A stretch of 64,000 bases of DNA from Bordetella petrii (lineage in GTDB: Bacteria; Pseudomonadota; Gammaproteobacteria; Burkholderiales; Burkholderiaceae_B): positions 1,984,001 through 2,048,000 of the forward strand of contig NC_010170.1 in NCBI RefSeq assembly GCF_000067205.1. Direction: 5' to 3'. Positions 16,280 through 24,421 of the stretch are shown here, piece by piece. The stretch's first letter is position 1. Each line of letters begins with the position of its first letter. The notes under the pieces are model-generated. The model had not been told where the DNA came from, ran no database searches, and saw only the letters and a list, made by a program, of their open reading frames with translations. The translations under genes and the position numbers were made by a program.

Positions 16280-17368
16280 ATGAGCCAGACATCGTTTCAT
16301 TCCCTGAAGGTCGCCTCGGTGGCGCGCAACACGCGCGACGCGGTGGTGGTGACCTTCGACCTGCCCGCAGACCTGCGGGCGCAGTTCGCGTTCCGGCCCG
16401 GGCAATACCTGACGCTGCGCACCGAGCTGGGCGGCGAAGAACTGCGCCGTTCGTATTCCATCTGTTCGGCGCCCGGCGACGGCGTGCTGCGCGTGGCCAT
16501 CAAGAAGGTCGACGAAGGCGTGTTCTCGAACTGGGCCAACCACGAGCTGCAACCCGGCCAGACGCTGGAAGTCATGCCGCCAGCCGGCAACTTCACCGTC
16601 GATTTCGCGCCCGAGCATCGCCGCCATTATGTGGCCTTCGCCGTGGGCAGCGGCATCACGCCGGTGTTCTCGCTGGTGAAGACGGCGCTTTCCACCGAGC
16701 CGCACAGCCGCTTTACTCTGTTCTTCGGCAACCGGGCCTCGTCGTCGGTGCTGTTTCGCGAAGAAATCGAAGACCTGAAGAACCTGTACATGGAGCGTTT
16801 TTCGCTGGTGTACATCATGAGCCGCGAAAGCCAGGACATCGAGCTGTTCAACGGGCGCCTGGACGGCGACAAGGTAGACCAGCTGTTGTCGGCCTGGATG
16901 CGCCCCGACGACATCGACTACGCGTTCGTGTGCGGCCCGCAGACCATGATCGAAAGCGTGGTGCAGCACCTGCAAGCGCGCGGCATTCCCAAGTCGCAGA
17001 TCAAATTCGAGCTTTTTGGCGCGCCGCGCGGACCGCGCGCGCTGCGCACCGGCCGCGATGCGCCGGCCGCGCCCGGCAAGGGCCAGTGCGAAGTCACTGT
17101 CGTGCAGGACGGCCATCGCCGCACATTCATTATCGACAAGAACAAAGACAGCGTGCTCGATTCGGCGCTCGCGCAGGGCGTTGAGCTGCCGTATTCGTGC
17201 AAGGGCGGTGTCTGTTCGACGTGCCGCTGCAAAGTCATCGAGGGCGAAGTCGACATGGACGCCAACTTTGCGCTGGAAGACTACGAAGTGGCGCGCGGCT
17301 TCGTGCTCAGTTGCCAGAGTTTCCCGGTCAGCGACCGCCTGGTGCTGGATTTCGACCAGGAAACCTGA
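16280..17368 (+). CDS. paaE: Phenylacetyl-CoA epoxidase reductase PaaE
   Basis: 362 residues. N-terminal ferredoxin-NADP reductase module binds FAD and NADPH (RPGQYLTLR, RRSYSICSAPGD, AVGSGITPVFSLVKTAL, FVCGPQTMIE); the C-terminal plant-type 2Fe-2S ferredoxin has ligands C307, C312, C315 and C345 (CKGGVCSTCRC). Delivers electrons to PaaA. Last of the five epoxidase genes; paaN follows 45 nt later. Confidence 0.96.
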   Translation: MSQTSFHSLKVASVARNTRDAVVVTFDLPADLRAQFAFRPGQYLTLRTELGGEELRRSYSICSAPGDGVLRVAIKKVDEGVFSNWANHELQPGQTLEVMPPAGNFTVDFAPEHRRHYVAFAVGSGITPVFSLVKTALSTEPHSRFTLFFGNRASSSVLFREEIEDLKNLYMERFSLVYIMSRESQDIELFNGRLDGDKVDQLLSAWMRPDDIDYAFVCGPQTMIESVVQHLQARGIPKSQIKFELFGAPRGPRALRTGRDAPAAPGKGQCEVTVVQDGHRRTFIIDKNKDSVLDSALAQGVELPYSCKGGVCSTCRCKVIEGEVDMDANFALEDYEVARGFVLSCQSFPVSDRLVLDFDQET

Positions 17369-18877
17369 ATCGGCCGCACATTCCCGAACCTTATTCATCC
17401 CGGAGATCGTCTCGTGTCACATGAATTTTTCGAACGCCACCAGTCCCTGCTTGAGCGCGCGCAGGCGGCCGCGGCCGAGCGCGGCTACTGGAGCCCCTTC
17501 GCCGAGTCGCCCAGCCCGCGCCACTATGGCGAGACTGCTGGCGACGACGGCCGCGCGGCCTTCGAGGCCCTGCGCGGCAAGCCCTTTCCGCTGGCGCTGA
17601 CGGGCGCCCAGGGTTCGGTGGGCGGCGAGCAGTCGCCCTACGGATTCGCGCTGGACATCAGTTATCCGCAAGTGCCCGTGGCCTCGCTGGTGCAGAACGC
17701 CGGGCGCGCCCTGGAACAATGGCGCCGGGCCGGCCCGCGCGCCTGGGTGGGCGTGGCGCTGGAAATCCTGGCGCGCCTGAACCGGCGCAGTTTCGAAATC
17801 GCTCATGCCGTGCAGCACACCACCGGGCAGGGCTTCATGATGGCGTTCCAGGCCGGCGGCCCGCACGCGCAAGACCGCGGCGTGGAGGCGGTGGCTTATG
17901 CCTGGCAGGAAATGGCGCGCATTCCCGGCGTGGCGCTGTGGGAAAAGCCGCAAGGCAAACATGATCCCATCAAGATGGAAAAGCGCTTCACGATCGTGCC
18001 GCGCGGCGTCGCGCTGGTGATCGGCTGCTCGACCTTTCCCACCTGGAATGGCTATCCGGGTCTGTTTGCCAGCCTGGCCACCGGCAACACGGTAATCGTC
18101 AAGCCGCATCCTGGCGCGATCCTGCCGCTGGCCATCACCGTGCAGGTGGCGCGCGAGGTGCTGGCCGAGGCCGGCTTCGACGCCGACGTGGTGCAGCTGG
18201 CCGCGCATCCGGCCGGCGACGACACGGCGCAGCGGCTGGCGCAGGACCCAGCCGTGAAGATCGTCGACTTCACCGGCAGCAGCGTCAACGGCAATTGGCT
18301 GGAACAGCACGCCCGGCAGGCGCAGGTATATACCGAGAAGGCGGGCGTGAACCAGGTCATTGTCGATTCCACCGACGACCTCAAAGGCATGGCGCGCAAT
18401 CTGGCGTTTTCGCTGGCCCTGTATTCGGGCCAGATGTGCACGGCGCCGCAGAACATCTACGTGCCGCGCGGCGGCATCGCCACCGCGGACGGCCATGCCA
18501 GCTTCGACGAGGTGGCGGCGGCCCTGGGCGCGGCCCTGCAGAAGCTGTGCGCCGATCCGGCCAAGGCCGTGGAGCTGACCGGCGCGATCCAGAACGAAGG
18601 CATCGCGGCGCGCATCGAGCAGGCGCGCGGCCTGGGCCTGCCGGTAGTGGCCGATAGCCAGGCGCTGGAACACCCGCAATTCGCCGGTGCGCGCGTGCGC
18701 ACGCCGCTGCTGTTGCGCGCCGAGGCCGGTAATCCGGCTATCGCGCAGGAATGGTTCGGCCCCATTGCCTTCGTGGTGGCGACCGACTCTACCGCGCACA
18801 GCATCGACCTGGCGCGCGACAGCGTGGTGCGGCATGGCGCGCTGTCGCTGGCGGCCTACACTACCGACGAGCGCGTG

Positions 18878-18880
18878 GCC
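18878..18880. repeat. Target-site duplication GCC, left of IS copy 2
   Basis: GCC at 18878-18880 recurs at 20163-20165 just beyond the other IS end; it differs from the GTA of copy 1, so the two insertions were independent. Confidence 0.85.
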
Positions 18881-18921
18881 TGACGTTGCCCGCGAATTTC
18901 GGATCCCTTAACTGAGCGAGA

Positions 18922-19812
18922 TTATGCCACCCGTTGGTTCTGGGCGGCGTACCAGTCCCGCTCGAATTGCATCGGGCTGACGTAGCCCAACGTCGAGTGC
19001 AAGCGCGAATGATTGTAGAAGCTCAACCAGTCGATTACCTCGTCCATCGCTTCGCGACGCGTTGCAAAGCGCTGGCCGAGGATGCGTGCACGCTTGAGCG
19101 ATCCCCACAGGCTCTCGGTCGGTGCGTTGTCCCAGCAATTGCCTCGACGGCTCATCGAACTGCGCATGCCGTAGCCCTTGAGCAGGTCCTGGAAGTCATG
19201 ACTGCAATACTGGCTGCCACGGTCACTGTGGAGGATCAGGCCCGCTTGCGGACGGCGGCGAAACCACGCCATACGCAGCGCATCAGACACCAGCTCCGTG
19301 CGCATGTGCGGCTGCATCGACCAGCCCACCACCTGACGGCTGAACAGGTCGAGAATGACGGTCAGAAACAGCCAACCCTCGTCCGTCCAGATGTACGTGA
19401 TGTCCGTAGTCCAGACCTGGTCGGGACGCGCGGGAGAGAAGTCTCGTTGCAGCAGGTCCGGTGCGACCGGCAGGCTGTGTTTGCTGTCGGTCGTGACCTT
19501 GAACCGGCGTTTGGTCTTCGCCTTGATGCCGTGCAGCTTCATGAGCCGCTGGACACGATCCTTGCTGACGCGAATGCCCTGGACCAGCAGTTGCTTCCAC
19601 ACGCGCGGCCAGCCGTACTCGCCTTTGGATTCAGCGTGCACGGCCTTGATGTGCACCAGCAGAGCGTCGTTGCTGATGCGTCGGCGCGGTCGGTCAGTAT
19701 CGACATCCCGCACCTTGCGCGCGTGGTAACCGCTGGGGCTGACACCCAGCACCTGGCAGCTCAGGGACACCGGCCATTGTCGGCTGTGAAGCTCGATCCA
19801 GGCGTACTTCAT
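18922..19812 (-). CDS. IS3-family transposase OrfB, copy 2
   Basis: 296 residues, identical in translation to the OrfB of copy 1, with the D137, D197, E233 triad intact. Overlaps orfA in ATGA. Confidence 0.95.
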   Translation of the reverse strand: MKYAWIELHSRQWPVSLSCQVLGVSPSGYHARKVRDVDTDRPRRRISNDALLVHIKAVHAESKGEYGWPRVWKQLLVQGIRVSKDRVQRLMKLHGIKAKTKRRFKVTTDSKHSLPVAPDLLQRDFSPARPDQVWTTDITYIWTDEGWLFLTVILDLFSRQVVGWSMQPHMRTELVSDALRMAWFRRRPQAGLILHSDRGSQYCSHDFQDLLKGYGMRSSMSRRGNCWDNAPTESLWGSLKRARILGQRFATRREAMDEVIDWLSFYNHSRLHSTLGYVSPMQFERDWYAAQNQRVA

Positions 19813-20096
19813 GCCGACACCTTCGCAAAGTACGCCGTGGCTTTTCCCAATATGTCGCGCTCCATCTTCACGCGTGCCAACTCCGCGCGCAGCCGGGCAA
19901 TCTCCATCTGTTCTGGAGAAACCTGTTTGCCTGCGCCGTTCAGCTTCCCAGCGGCATCGGCCTTCACCCAGTTGTGCAGCGTCTTCGGGCTGATGCCCAG
20001 TATCTTCGCCACCGCCGCCATGCTCTGGCCGCCGCGGACCATGCGCACGGCTTCCAGCATGAATTCCTGCGTATATCGAGCTCTCGGATTACCCAT
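19809..20096 (-). CDS. IS3-family transposase OrfA, copy 2
   Basis: 95 residues, identical in translation to OrfA of copy 1, including the helix-turn-helix and the GGGAAAA slippery heptamer near its end. Confidence 0.93.
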   Translation of the reverse strand: MGNPRARYTQEFMLEAVRMVRGGQSMAAVAKILGISPKTLHNWVKADAAGKLNGAGKQVSPEQMEIARLRAELARVKMERDILGKATAYFAKVSA

Positions 20097-20376
20097 CTTT
20101 CCTCCCTCCTTGCGTGAGTTTTACACACTCAGCAAGGGATCCATTTTTTGCGGGCAAGCTCAGCCAGCCAGGTGCAGGATGCGGCCGAGGTGTCGGGCGT
20201 GGCGCTGTCGCTGAACCTGACGGGCGCCGTGTTCGTGAACCAGACCGCTGCCTTCAGCGATTTCCATGGCACCGGCGCCAACCCCGCCGCCAATGCGGCG
20301 TTGTCGGACTCGGCGTTCGTGTCCAACCGCTTCCGCGTCGTGCAGACGCGCCGCCACGTCTGACCGGGAATTTTTC

Positions 20377-21165
20377 ATGAGCTATCACAGCATCTTGTTT
20401 GAATTGTCGGGCGGCATTGCCCGGCTGACCCTCAACCGCCCCGACAAGCTCAACAGCTTCACCGCCGCCATGCACGGCGAGGTCGCCGACGCGCTGGGCC
20501 GCGTCGAGCGCGAAGGCGCGCGCGTGCTGGTGCTGACCGGCGCGGGCCGCGGCTTTTGCGCCGGCCAGGATCTGAGCGAGCGGCAGATGGCCGCCGAGGG
20601 CACGCCGCCGGATCTGGGCGAGACGGTGGAAAAATACTACGCGCCGCTGGTGCGCCGCCTGCATGCCCTGCCACTGCCCGTGGTGGTGGGCGTGAATGGC
20701 GTGGCGGCCGGGGCGGGCGCCAACCTGGCGTTCGCGGGCGACATCGTCATCGCCAAGGAATCGGCCAGCTTCATCCAGTCGTTCTGCCGGCTGGGGCTGA
20801 TCCCCGACACCGGCGGCACCTTCGTGCTGCCGCGGCTGGTGGGGCGCGCGCGCGCCATGGGGCTGGCGATGCTGGGCGACAAGCTCAGCGCGCGCCAGGC
20901 GCAAGACTGGGGCCTGATCTGGCAATGCGTGGCCGACGACGCCTTCGACGCCACGCTGGACAAGCTGGCCGCGCACTTTGCCGCCGCACCCACGCGCGGG
21001 CTGGCCAGCACCAAGCAGGCGCTGCAGGCCAGCCTGCATAATGACTTGTCCGCCCAGCTGGACCTGGAGCGCGACCTGATGCGCGAGCTGGGCCGCAGCG
21101 CCGACTACGCCGAAGGCGTGGCCGCGTTCCTGGGCAAGCGCGAACCGAAATTCAAGGGGCGCTGA
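20377..21165 (+). CDS. paaG: Epoxyphenylacetyl-CoA isomerase PaaG (enoyl-CoA hydratase/isomerase family)
   Basis: 262 residues of the crotonase fold. Converts ring-1,2-epoxyphenylacetyl-CoA to oxepin-CoA and isomerises later intermediates. GRGFCAGQDLSER is the CoA-binding/oxyanion segment, GVNGVAAGAGANLAFAGD the second oxyanion loop, and FCRLGLIPDTGGTFVLPRL with the GRARAMGLAMLGD run matches PaaG and places its catalytic Asp. ATG 20377 starts the family N-terminus, 14 nt after the paaN remnant; the IS upstream may be polar on it. Confidence 0.92.
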   Translation: MSYHSILFELSGGIARLTLNRPDKLNSFTAAMHGEVADALGRVEREGARVLVLTGAGRGFCAGQDLSERQMAAEGTPPDLGETVEKYYAPLVRRLHALPLPVVVGVNGVAAGAGANLAFAGDIVIAKESASFIQSFCRLGLIPDTGGTFVLPRLVGRARAMGLAMLGDKLSARQAQDWGLIWQCVADDAFDATLDKLAAHFAAAPTRGLASTKQALQASLHNDLSAQLDLERDLMRELGRSADYAEGVAAFLGKREPKFKGR

Positions 21166-21635
21166 TGACTACGCATGTGCCTTCCGTCGATGTGCCGGCC
21201 GACCCGCACGAACTGGCCCAGGCTGTGGGCGCCGCCATGTACGCGGTGGACGCCGCCACCCAGGGCCTGGACATGACCGTGGCCGAGATCGCGCCGGGCT
21301 TTGCCCGCCTGACCATGCGCGTGCGTCCCGACATGCTGAACGGCCACCAGACCTGCCACGGCGGCTTCATCTTCGCGCTGGCCGACAGCGCGTTCGCGTT
21401 CGCCTGCAATTCGCGCAACGCGAGCACGGTGGCCTCGGGGTGCACCATCGATTTCCTGGCGCCGGGTTTCGCCGGCGACGTGCTGACGGCGGTAGCGCAA
21501 GAGCGTTCGCTGGCCGGGCGCACGGGCGTCTACGATGTCACCGTCACTAACCAGGACGGCCGTCAGCTGGCGCTGTTCCGTGGCCGTTCGTACCGCATCA
21601 AGGGGCAGATCGTCGGCACGCCGCCAGAGGACTAA
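21165..21635 (+). CDS. paaI: Hydroxyphenylacetyl-CoA thioesterase PaaI
   Basis: 156-residue hot-dog thioesterase that rescues CoA from dead-end phenylacetate intermediates. The block NGHQTCHGGFIFALADSAFAFACNS holds the catalytic HGG...D region of the PaaI subfamily; ASGCTIDFLAPGFAGDVLTA follows. ATG shares one base with the paaG stop (TGATG), so the pair is coupled. Confidence 0.94.
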   Translation: MTTHVPSVDVPADPHELAQAVGAAMYAVDAATQGLDMTVAEIAPGFARLTMRVRPDMLNGHQTCHGGFIFALADSAFAFACNSRNASTVASGCTIDFLAPGFAGDVLTAVAQERSLAGRTGVYDVTVTNQDGRQLALFRGRSYRIKGQIVGTPPED

Positions 21636-21710
21636 AGCCCCTTTTTGCAGCGTCACACTTATTACGATAAAGCGGCGTCGCGCCGCACAGCATTCCAGGA
21701 GACCGATTCC

Positions 21711-23024
21711 ATGTCCAATTCCGTGAGCAAACCCGGGCTGGATCCCATCGAGCACGCCAGCCGCGACGAGATCGAGGCGCTGCAGTTGCAGCGCCTGAAG
21801 TGGACCCTGGCGCACGCCTACCAGAACGTGCCGCACTACCGGCGGGCGTTCGATGCCGCCGGCGTGCACCCCGACGATCTGAAGCAGTTGTCGGACATCG
21901 CCAAATTCCCGTTCACCACCAAACAGGATCTGCGCGAAAACTATCCGTTCGGCATGTTCGCCGTGCCGCGCGAGCAGGTGGCGCGCGTGCATGCCTCCAG
22001 CGGCACCACCGGCAAGCCCACCGTGGTGGGCTACACCACGCAAGACCTGGAAAACTGGGCCGGGCTGGTCGCGCGCTCGATTCGGGCGGCGGGCGGCAAG
22101 CGCGGCGACATTGTGCATGTGGCCTACGGCTACGGCCTGTTCACGGGCGGGTTGGGCGCACACTATGGCGCCGAACGCCTGGGCTGCACGGTCATCCCGA
22201 TGTCGGGCGGCCAGACGGAAAAGCAGGTGCAACTGATCAGCGATTTCCGGCCCGACATCATCATGGTGACGCCTTCGTACTTTTGCAACATCGTTGAAGA
22301 ACAGCGCCGCCAGGGTATCGATCCGCGCCAGAGCTCGCTGCGCATCGGCATTTTTGGCGCCGAACCCTGGACGGGCCAGATGCGCCAGGATATCGAGTCC
22401 GAGGCGGCCATCGATGCGGTCGACATCTATGGCCTGTCGGAAGTGATGGGGCCGGGCGTGGCCAGCGAATGCGTGGAGACCAAGGACGGTCCGGTGGTAT
22501 GGGAAGACCATTTCTATGCCGAGATCGTCGATCCCGAAACCGGCGTGCCGGTGGCCGACGGCGAACAGGGCGAACTGGTCTTCACCTCGCTGACCAAAGA
22601 AGCCATGCCCGTCATTCGCTATCGCACGCGCGACCTGACCCGGCTGCTGGCGCCTACCTCGCGCAGCATGCGGCGCATCGGCAAAATCACCGGCCGCAGC
22701 GACGACATGCTGATCGTGCGCGGCGTGAACCTGTTTCCCACCCAGGTCGAAGAGCAGGTGCTGAAGATCGCCCAGCTGGCGCCGCACTACCAGCTGGTGC
22801 TGACGCGCAACGGACACCTGGACGAGCTGGAGATCCTGACCGAGGTGCGCGACGAGTTCGCCAGCCTGGCCGAAACCGAGCGCGAAGCGCTGGGCAAGCA
22901 GCTGCAGCACGCGGTCAAGTCGTACATCGGCGTGACGGCGCGGGTGCGGGTGGCGGACTGCGGGTTCGTGGAGCGCACCTTGACGGGCAAGGCGCGCCGG
23001 GTGGTCGACAAGCGGCCGCGCTGA
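21711..23024 (+). CDS. paaK: Phenylacetate-CoA ligase PaaK
   Basis: First pathway enzyme: ATP-dependent activation of phenylacetate to phenylacetyl-CoA, the inducer of PaaX regulons. 437 residues of the ANL superfamily: P-loop HASSGTTGKPTVVGYT, YGLFTGGLGAHYGAE, AEPWTGQMR, DIYGLSEVMGPGVASE, YRTRDLTRL and hinge GRSDDMLIVRGVNLFPTQ with the late Lys in TGKARRVVDKR. ATG 21711 follows CCAGGAGA; the frame is open to 21645 without family sequence. Confidence 0.96.
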   Translation: MSNSVSKPGLDPIEHASRDEIEALQLQRLKWTLAHAYQNVPHYRRAFDAAGVHPDDLKQLSDIAKFPFTTKQDLRENYPFGMFAVPREQVARVHASSGTTGKPTVVGYTTQDLENWAGLVARSIRAAGGKRGDIVHVAYGYGLFTGGLGAHYGAERLGCTVIPMSGGQTEKQVQLISDFRPDIIMVTPSYFCNIVEEQRRQGIDPRQSSLRIGIFGAEPWTGQMRQDIESEAAIDAVDIYGLSEVMGPGVASECVETKDGPVVWEDHFYAEIVDPETGVPVADGEQGELVFTSLTKEAMPVIRYRTRDLTRLLAPTSRSMRRIGKITGRSDDMLIVRGVNLFPTQVEEQVLKIAQLAPHYQLVLTRNGHLDELEILTEVRDEFASLAETEREALGKQLQHAVKSYIGVTARVRVADCGFVERTLTGKARRVVDKRPR

Positions 23025-23052
23025 CGGGGGCGCGGGCTGGCGGGCCGCCTAG

Positions 23053-24249
23053 CTACCGCGCCGGGGCCTGCCGCAGTACTTCGCGGGCCACGATCAGCTT
23101 CTGTACCTCGCTGGCGCCTTCGTAAATGCGCAGGGCGCGGATTTCGCGGTACAGGCTTTCCATGATGGCGCCGCTGCGCACGCCGCGGCCGCCAAACATC
23201 TGCAACGCTGCGTCGATGACGGCCTGCGCGTTTTCGGTGGCCGATAACTTGGCCATGGCGGCCTCGCGGGTGGTGGGCAATTGCCGTACGTCGCGCTGCC
23301 AGGCGGCCCGATAGGTAAGCAGGGCGGAGGCGTCGATTGCCGCAGCCATTTCTCCCAGCCGGCTTTGCGTGATTTGCAGGTCGGCCAGTGTCGCGCCGAA
23401 CATCTGGCGGGAACGGGCGTGGGCGACGGCTTCGTCAAAAGCGCGGCGCGCGAAACCCAGCGCCGCTGCCGCAACCGAGACACGGAAGATGTCCAGGGTG
23501 CGCATGGCCAGCTTGAACCCCGAGCCCGGCGAGCCGAGCATGCGCGTTGCTGGAATGCGCATGTCGGTGAATCGTAATGTGGCAAGCGGGTGCGGCGCCA
23601 TGACGTCGATGCGTTCGGCAATAGAAAAGCCGGGATCGTCGGGGTACACCAGAAACGCCGAAATGCCGCGCGTGCCGGGGGCTGCTTCGCTGCGCACGAA
23701 CAGCGTATATACATCGGCGATGCCGCCGTTGGAGATCCAGGTTTTTTCGCCATTGATGACGTAGTGCTCGCCGTCGCGGCGGGCGCTGGAGGTCATGGCG
23801 GCCACATCGGAACCTGCATTCTTTTCAGATAGCGCGAAGGCGGGGATCAGTTCGCCCCGCGCCACTTGCGGCAGCAGTCGAGCCTTGAGCTCGTCGGAGC
23901 CGGCCAGGCTGATGGCGCCGCTACCCAGGCCCTGCATGGCGAAGGCGAAATCGGCCAGACCGTTGCGATAGGCCAGGGCCTCGCGGGCCAAGGCCAGGTG
24001 GCGCGATTCGATGGCGGGCGCCAGCCCGCCGTAGGCGCCCGGCACGCAAGCGGCCAGCAAGCCGGCCGCGCCCAGATCCGCCACCAGGGCGCGACACAGC
24101 CTGTCTACGTTGTCTGGCCGGGCCGGTTCGTAGTCGCGGGCATCGGCAAACGCCTCGATGCGGGCGGCGAACTCGGCGTGGCGCGAGTCGAAAAAGGGCC
24201 AATCCAGGAAATCACGTGCCGCGGGCGTAATGGAATCGGAGCTACGCAT
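23053..24249 (-). CDS. Acyl-CoA dehydrogenase
   Basis: 398 residues with all three ACAD domains: helical N-terminus, central barrel (FALSEKNAGSDVAAMTSSA, YVINGEKTWISNGGIADVY) and C-terminal helices (MFGGRGVRSGAIMESLYREIRALRIYEGASEVQ). The Glu in IYEGASEVQ is at the catalytic base position of most short/medium-chain enzymes. The chain-length or aromatic specificity cannot be told. Convergent with paaK and divergent from the fusion regulator at 24422, which probably controls it. Confidence 0.92.
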   Translation of the reverse strand: MRSSDSITPAARDFLDWPFFDSRHAEFAARIEAFADARDYEPARPDNVDRLCRALVADLGAAGLLAACVPGAYGGLAPAIESRHLALAREALAYRNGLADFAFAMQGLGSGAISLAGSDELKARLLPQVARGELIPAFALSEKNAGSDVAAMTSSARRDGEHYVINGEKTWISNGGIADVYTLFVRSEAAPGTRGISAFLVYPDDPGFSIAERIDVMAPHPLATLRFTDMRIPATRMLGSPGSGFKLAMRTLDIFRVSVAAAALGFARRAFDEAVAHARSRQMFGATLADLQITQSRLGEMAAAIDASALLTYRAAWQRDVRQLPTTREAAMAKLSATENAQAVIDAALQMFGGRGVRSGAIMESLYREIRALRIYEGASEVQKLIVAREVLRQAPAR

Positions 24250-24267
24250 GGTGGTTCAAAAGGGTTC

Positions 24268-24322
24268 ATGGAAACGCCAGAATATACGCATACGAATGGG
24301 TATGTAAACTTTATGAACGAAT
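24268..24322 (-). promoter_or_regulatory. Predicted promoter of the acyl-CoA dehydrogenase gene with small inverted repeat
   Basis: On the minus strand, TTTACA and TATTCT are 18 bp apart within this interval. CATAC-N6-GTATG (24289-24304) lies in the spacer and could bind a regulator. Match is moderate. Confidence 0.4.
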
Positions 24323-24351
24323 TTTTCTCCATAAAAATCAAAGAAATAAAT

Positions 24352-24380
24352 TTGACATTGTGAATTCAGGTATTTAATCT
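24352..24380 (+). promoter_or_regulatory. Predicted promoter of the fusion regulator gene
   Basis: A perfect TTGACA (24352-24357) is followed after 17 bp by a weak -10 near TAATCT (24375-24380). The operator palindrome at 24365-24387 overlaps the -10, as expected for autorepression. Confidence 0.45.
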
Positions 24381-24387
24381 ACCTGAA
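24365..24387. promoter_or_regulatory. Operator-like palindrome TTCAGGTA-N7-TACCTGAA
   Basis: A perfect 8-bp inverted repeat with 7-bp spacer, 34 bp upstream of the TetR-fusion ATG, in the 172-bp divergent region shared with the acyl-CoA dehydrogenase gene. Size and position are typical of TetR-family operators. Binding by the fusion is inference. Confidence 0.6.
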
Positions 24388-24421
24388 AGTATGAGCATGA
24401 TCTGGCAGTGGAGAAGCTGTT

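Larger units (their letters stand above)
18881..20162 (-). mobile_element. IS3-family insertion sequence, copy 2 (inverted)
   Basis: 1282 bp, the same element as 7330-8611 on the opposite strand, with the same TGA-starting ends and identical OrfA and OrfB translations. It interrupts paaN. Confidence 0.95.
17414..20363 (+). pseudogene. paaN: PaaN, phenylacetate-pathway aldehyde dehydrogenase, disrupted by IS copy 2
   Basis: The 5' part (17414-18880, 489 codons) and 3' part (20166-20363) rejoin in frame when the IS and one GCC duplication are removed, giving 554 residues. ALDH features: GCSTFPTWNGYPG (Rossmann), FTGSSVNGNWL, YSGQMCTAPQNIY with the catalytic Cys, and LSLNLTGAVFVNQTAAFSDFHG in the 3' part. 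No MaoC hydratase domain, so PaaN rather than bifunctional PaaZ. The insertion removes the last 65 residues, ending the frame at a TGA formed by the first IS bases; the truncated protein is probably inactive. The step lost is oxidation of the ring-cleaved semialdehyde after oxepin-CoA hydrolysis. Confidence 0.93.

Noticed and set aside
8615..18880. Composite transposon bounded by the two IS copies
   Set aside because: Each copy has its own 3-bp duplication and each host gene reads through exactly when its IS is removed, so the block sits in its original place and was not mobilised as a unit.
18934..20214. ~420-codon frame antisense to the IS transposase (also at 7299-8558)
   Set aside because: Appears in both IS copies only because the DNA is shared; the transposase frame with the DDE triad is the real gene.
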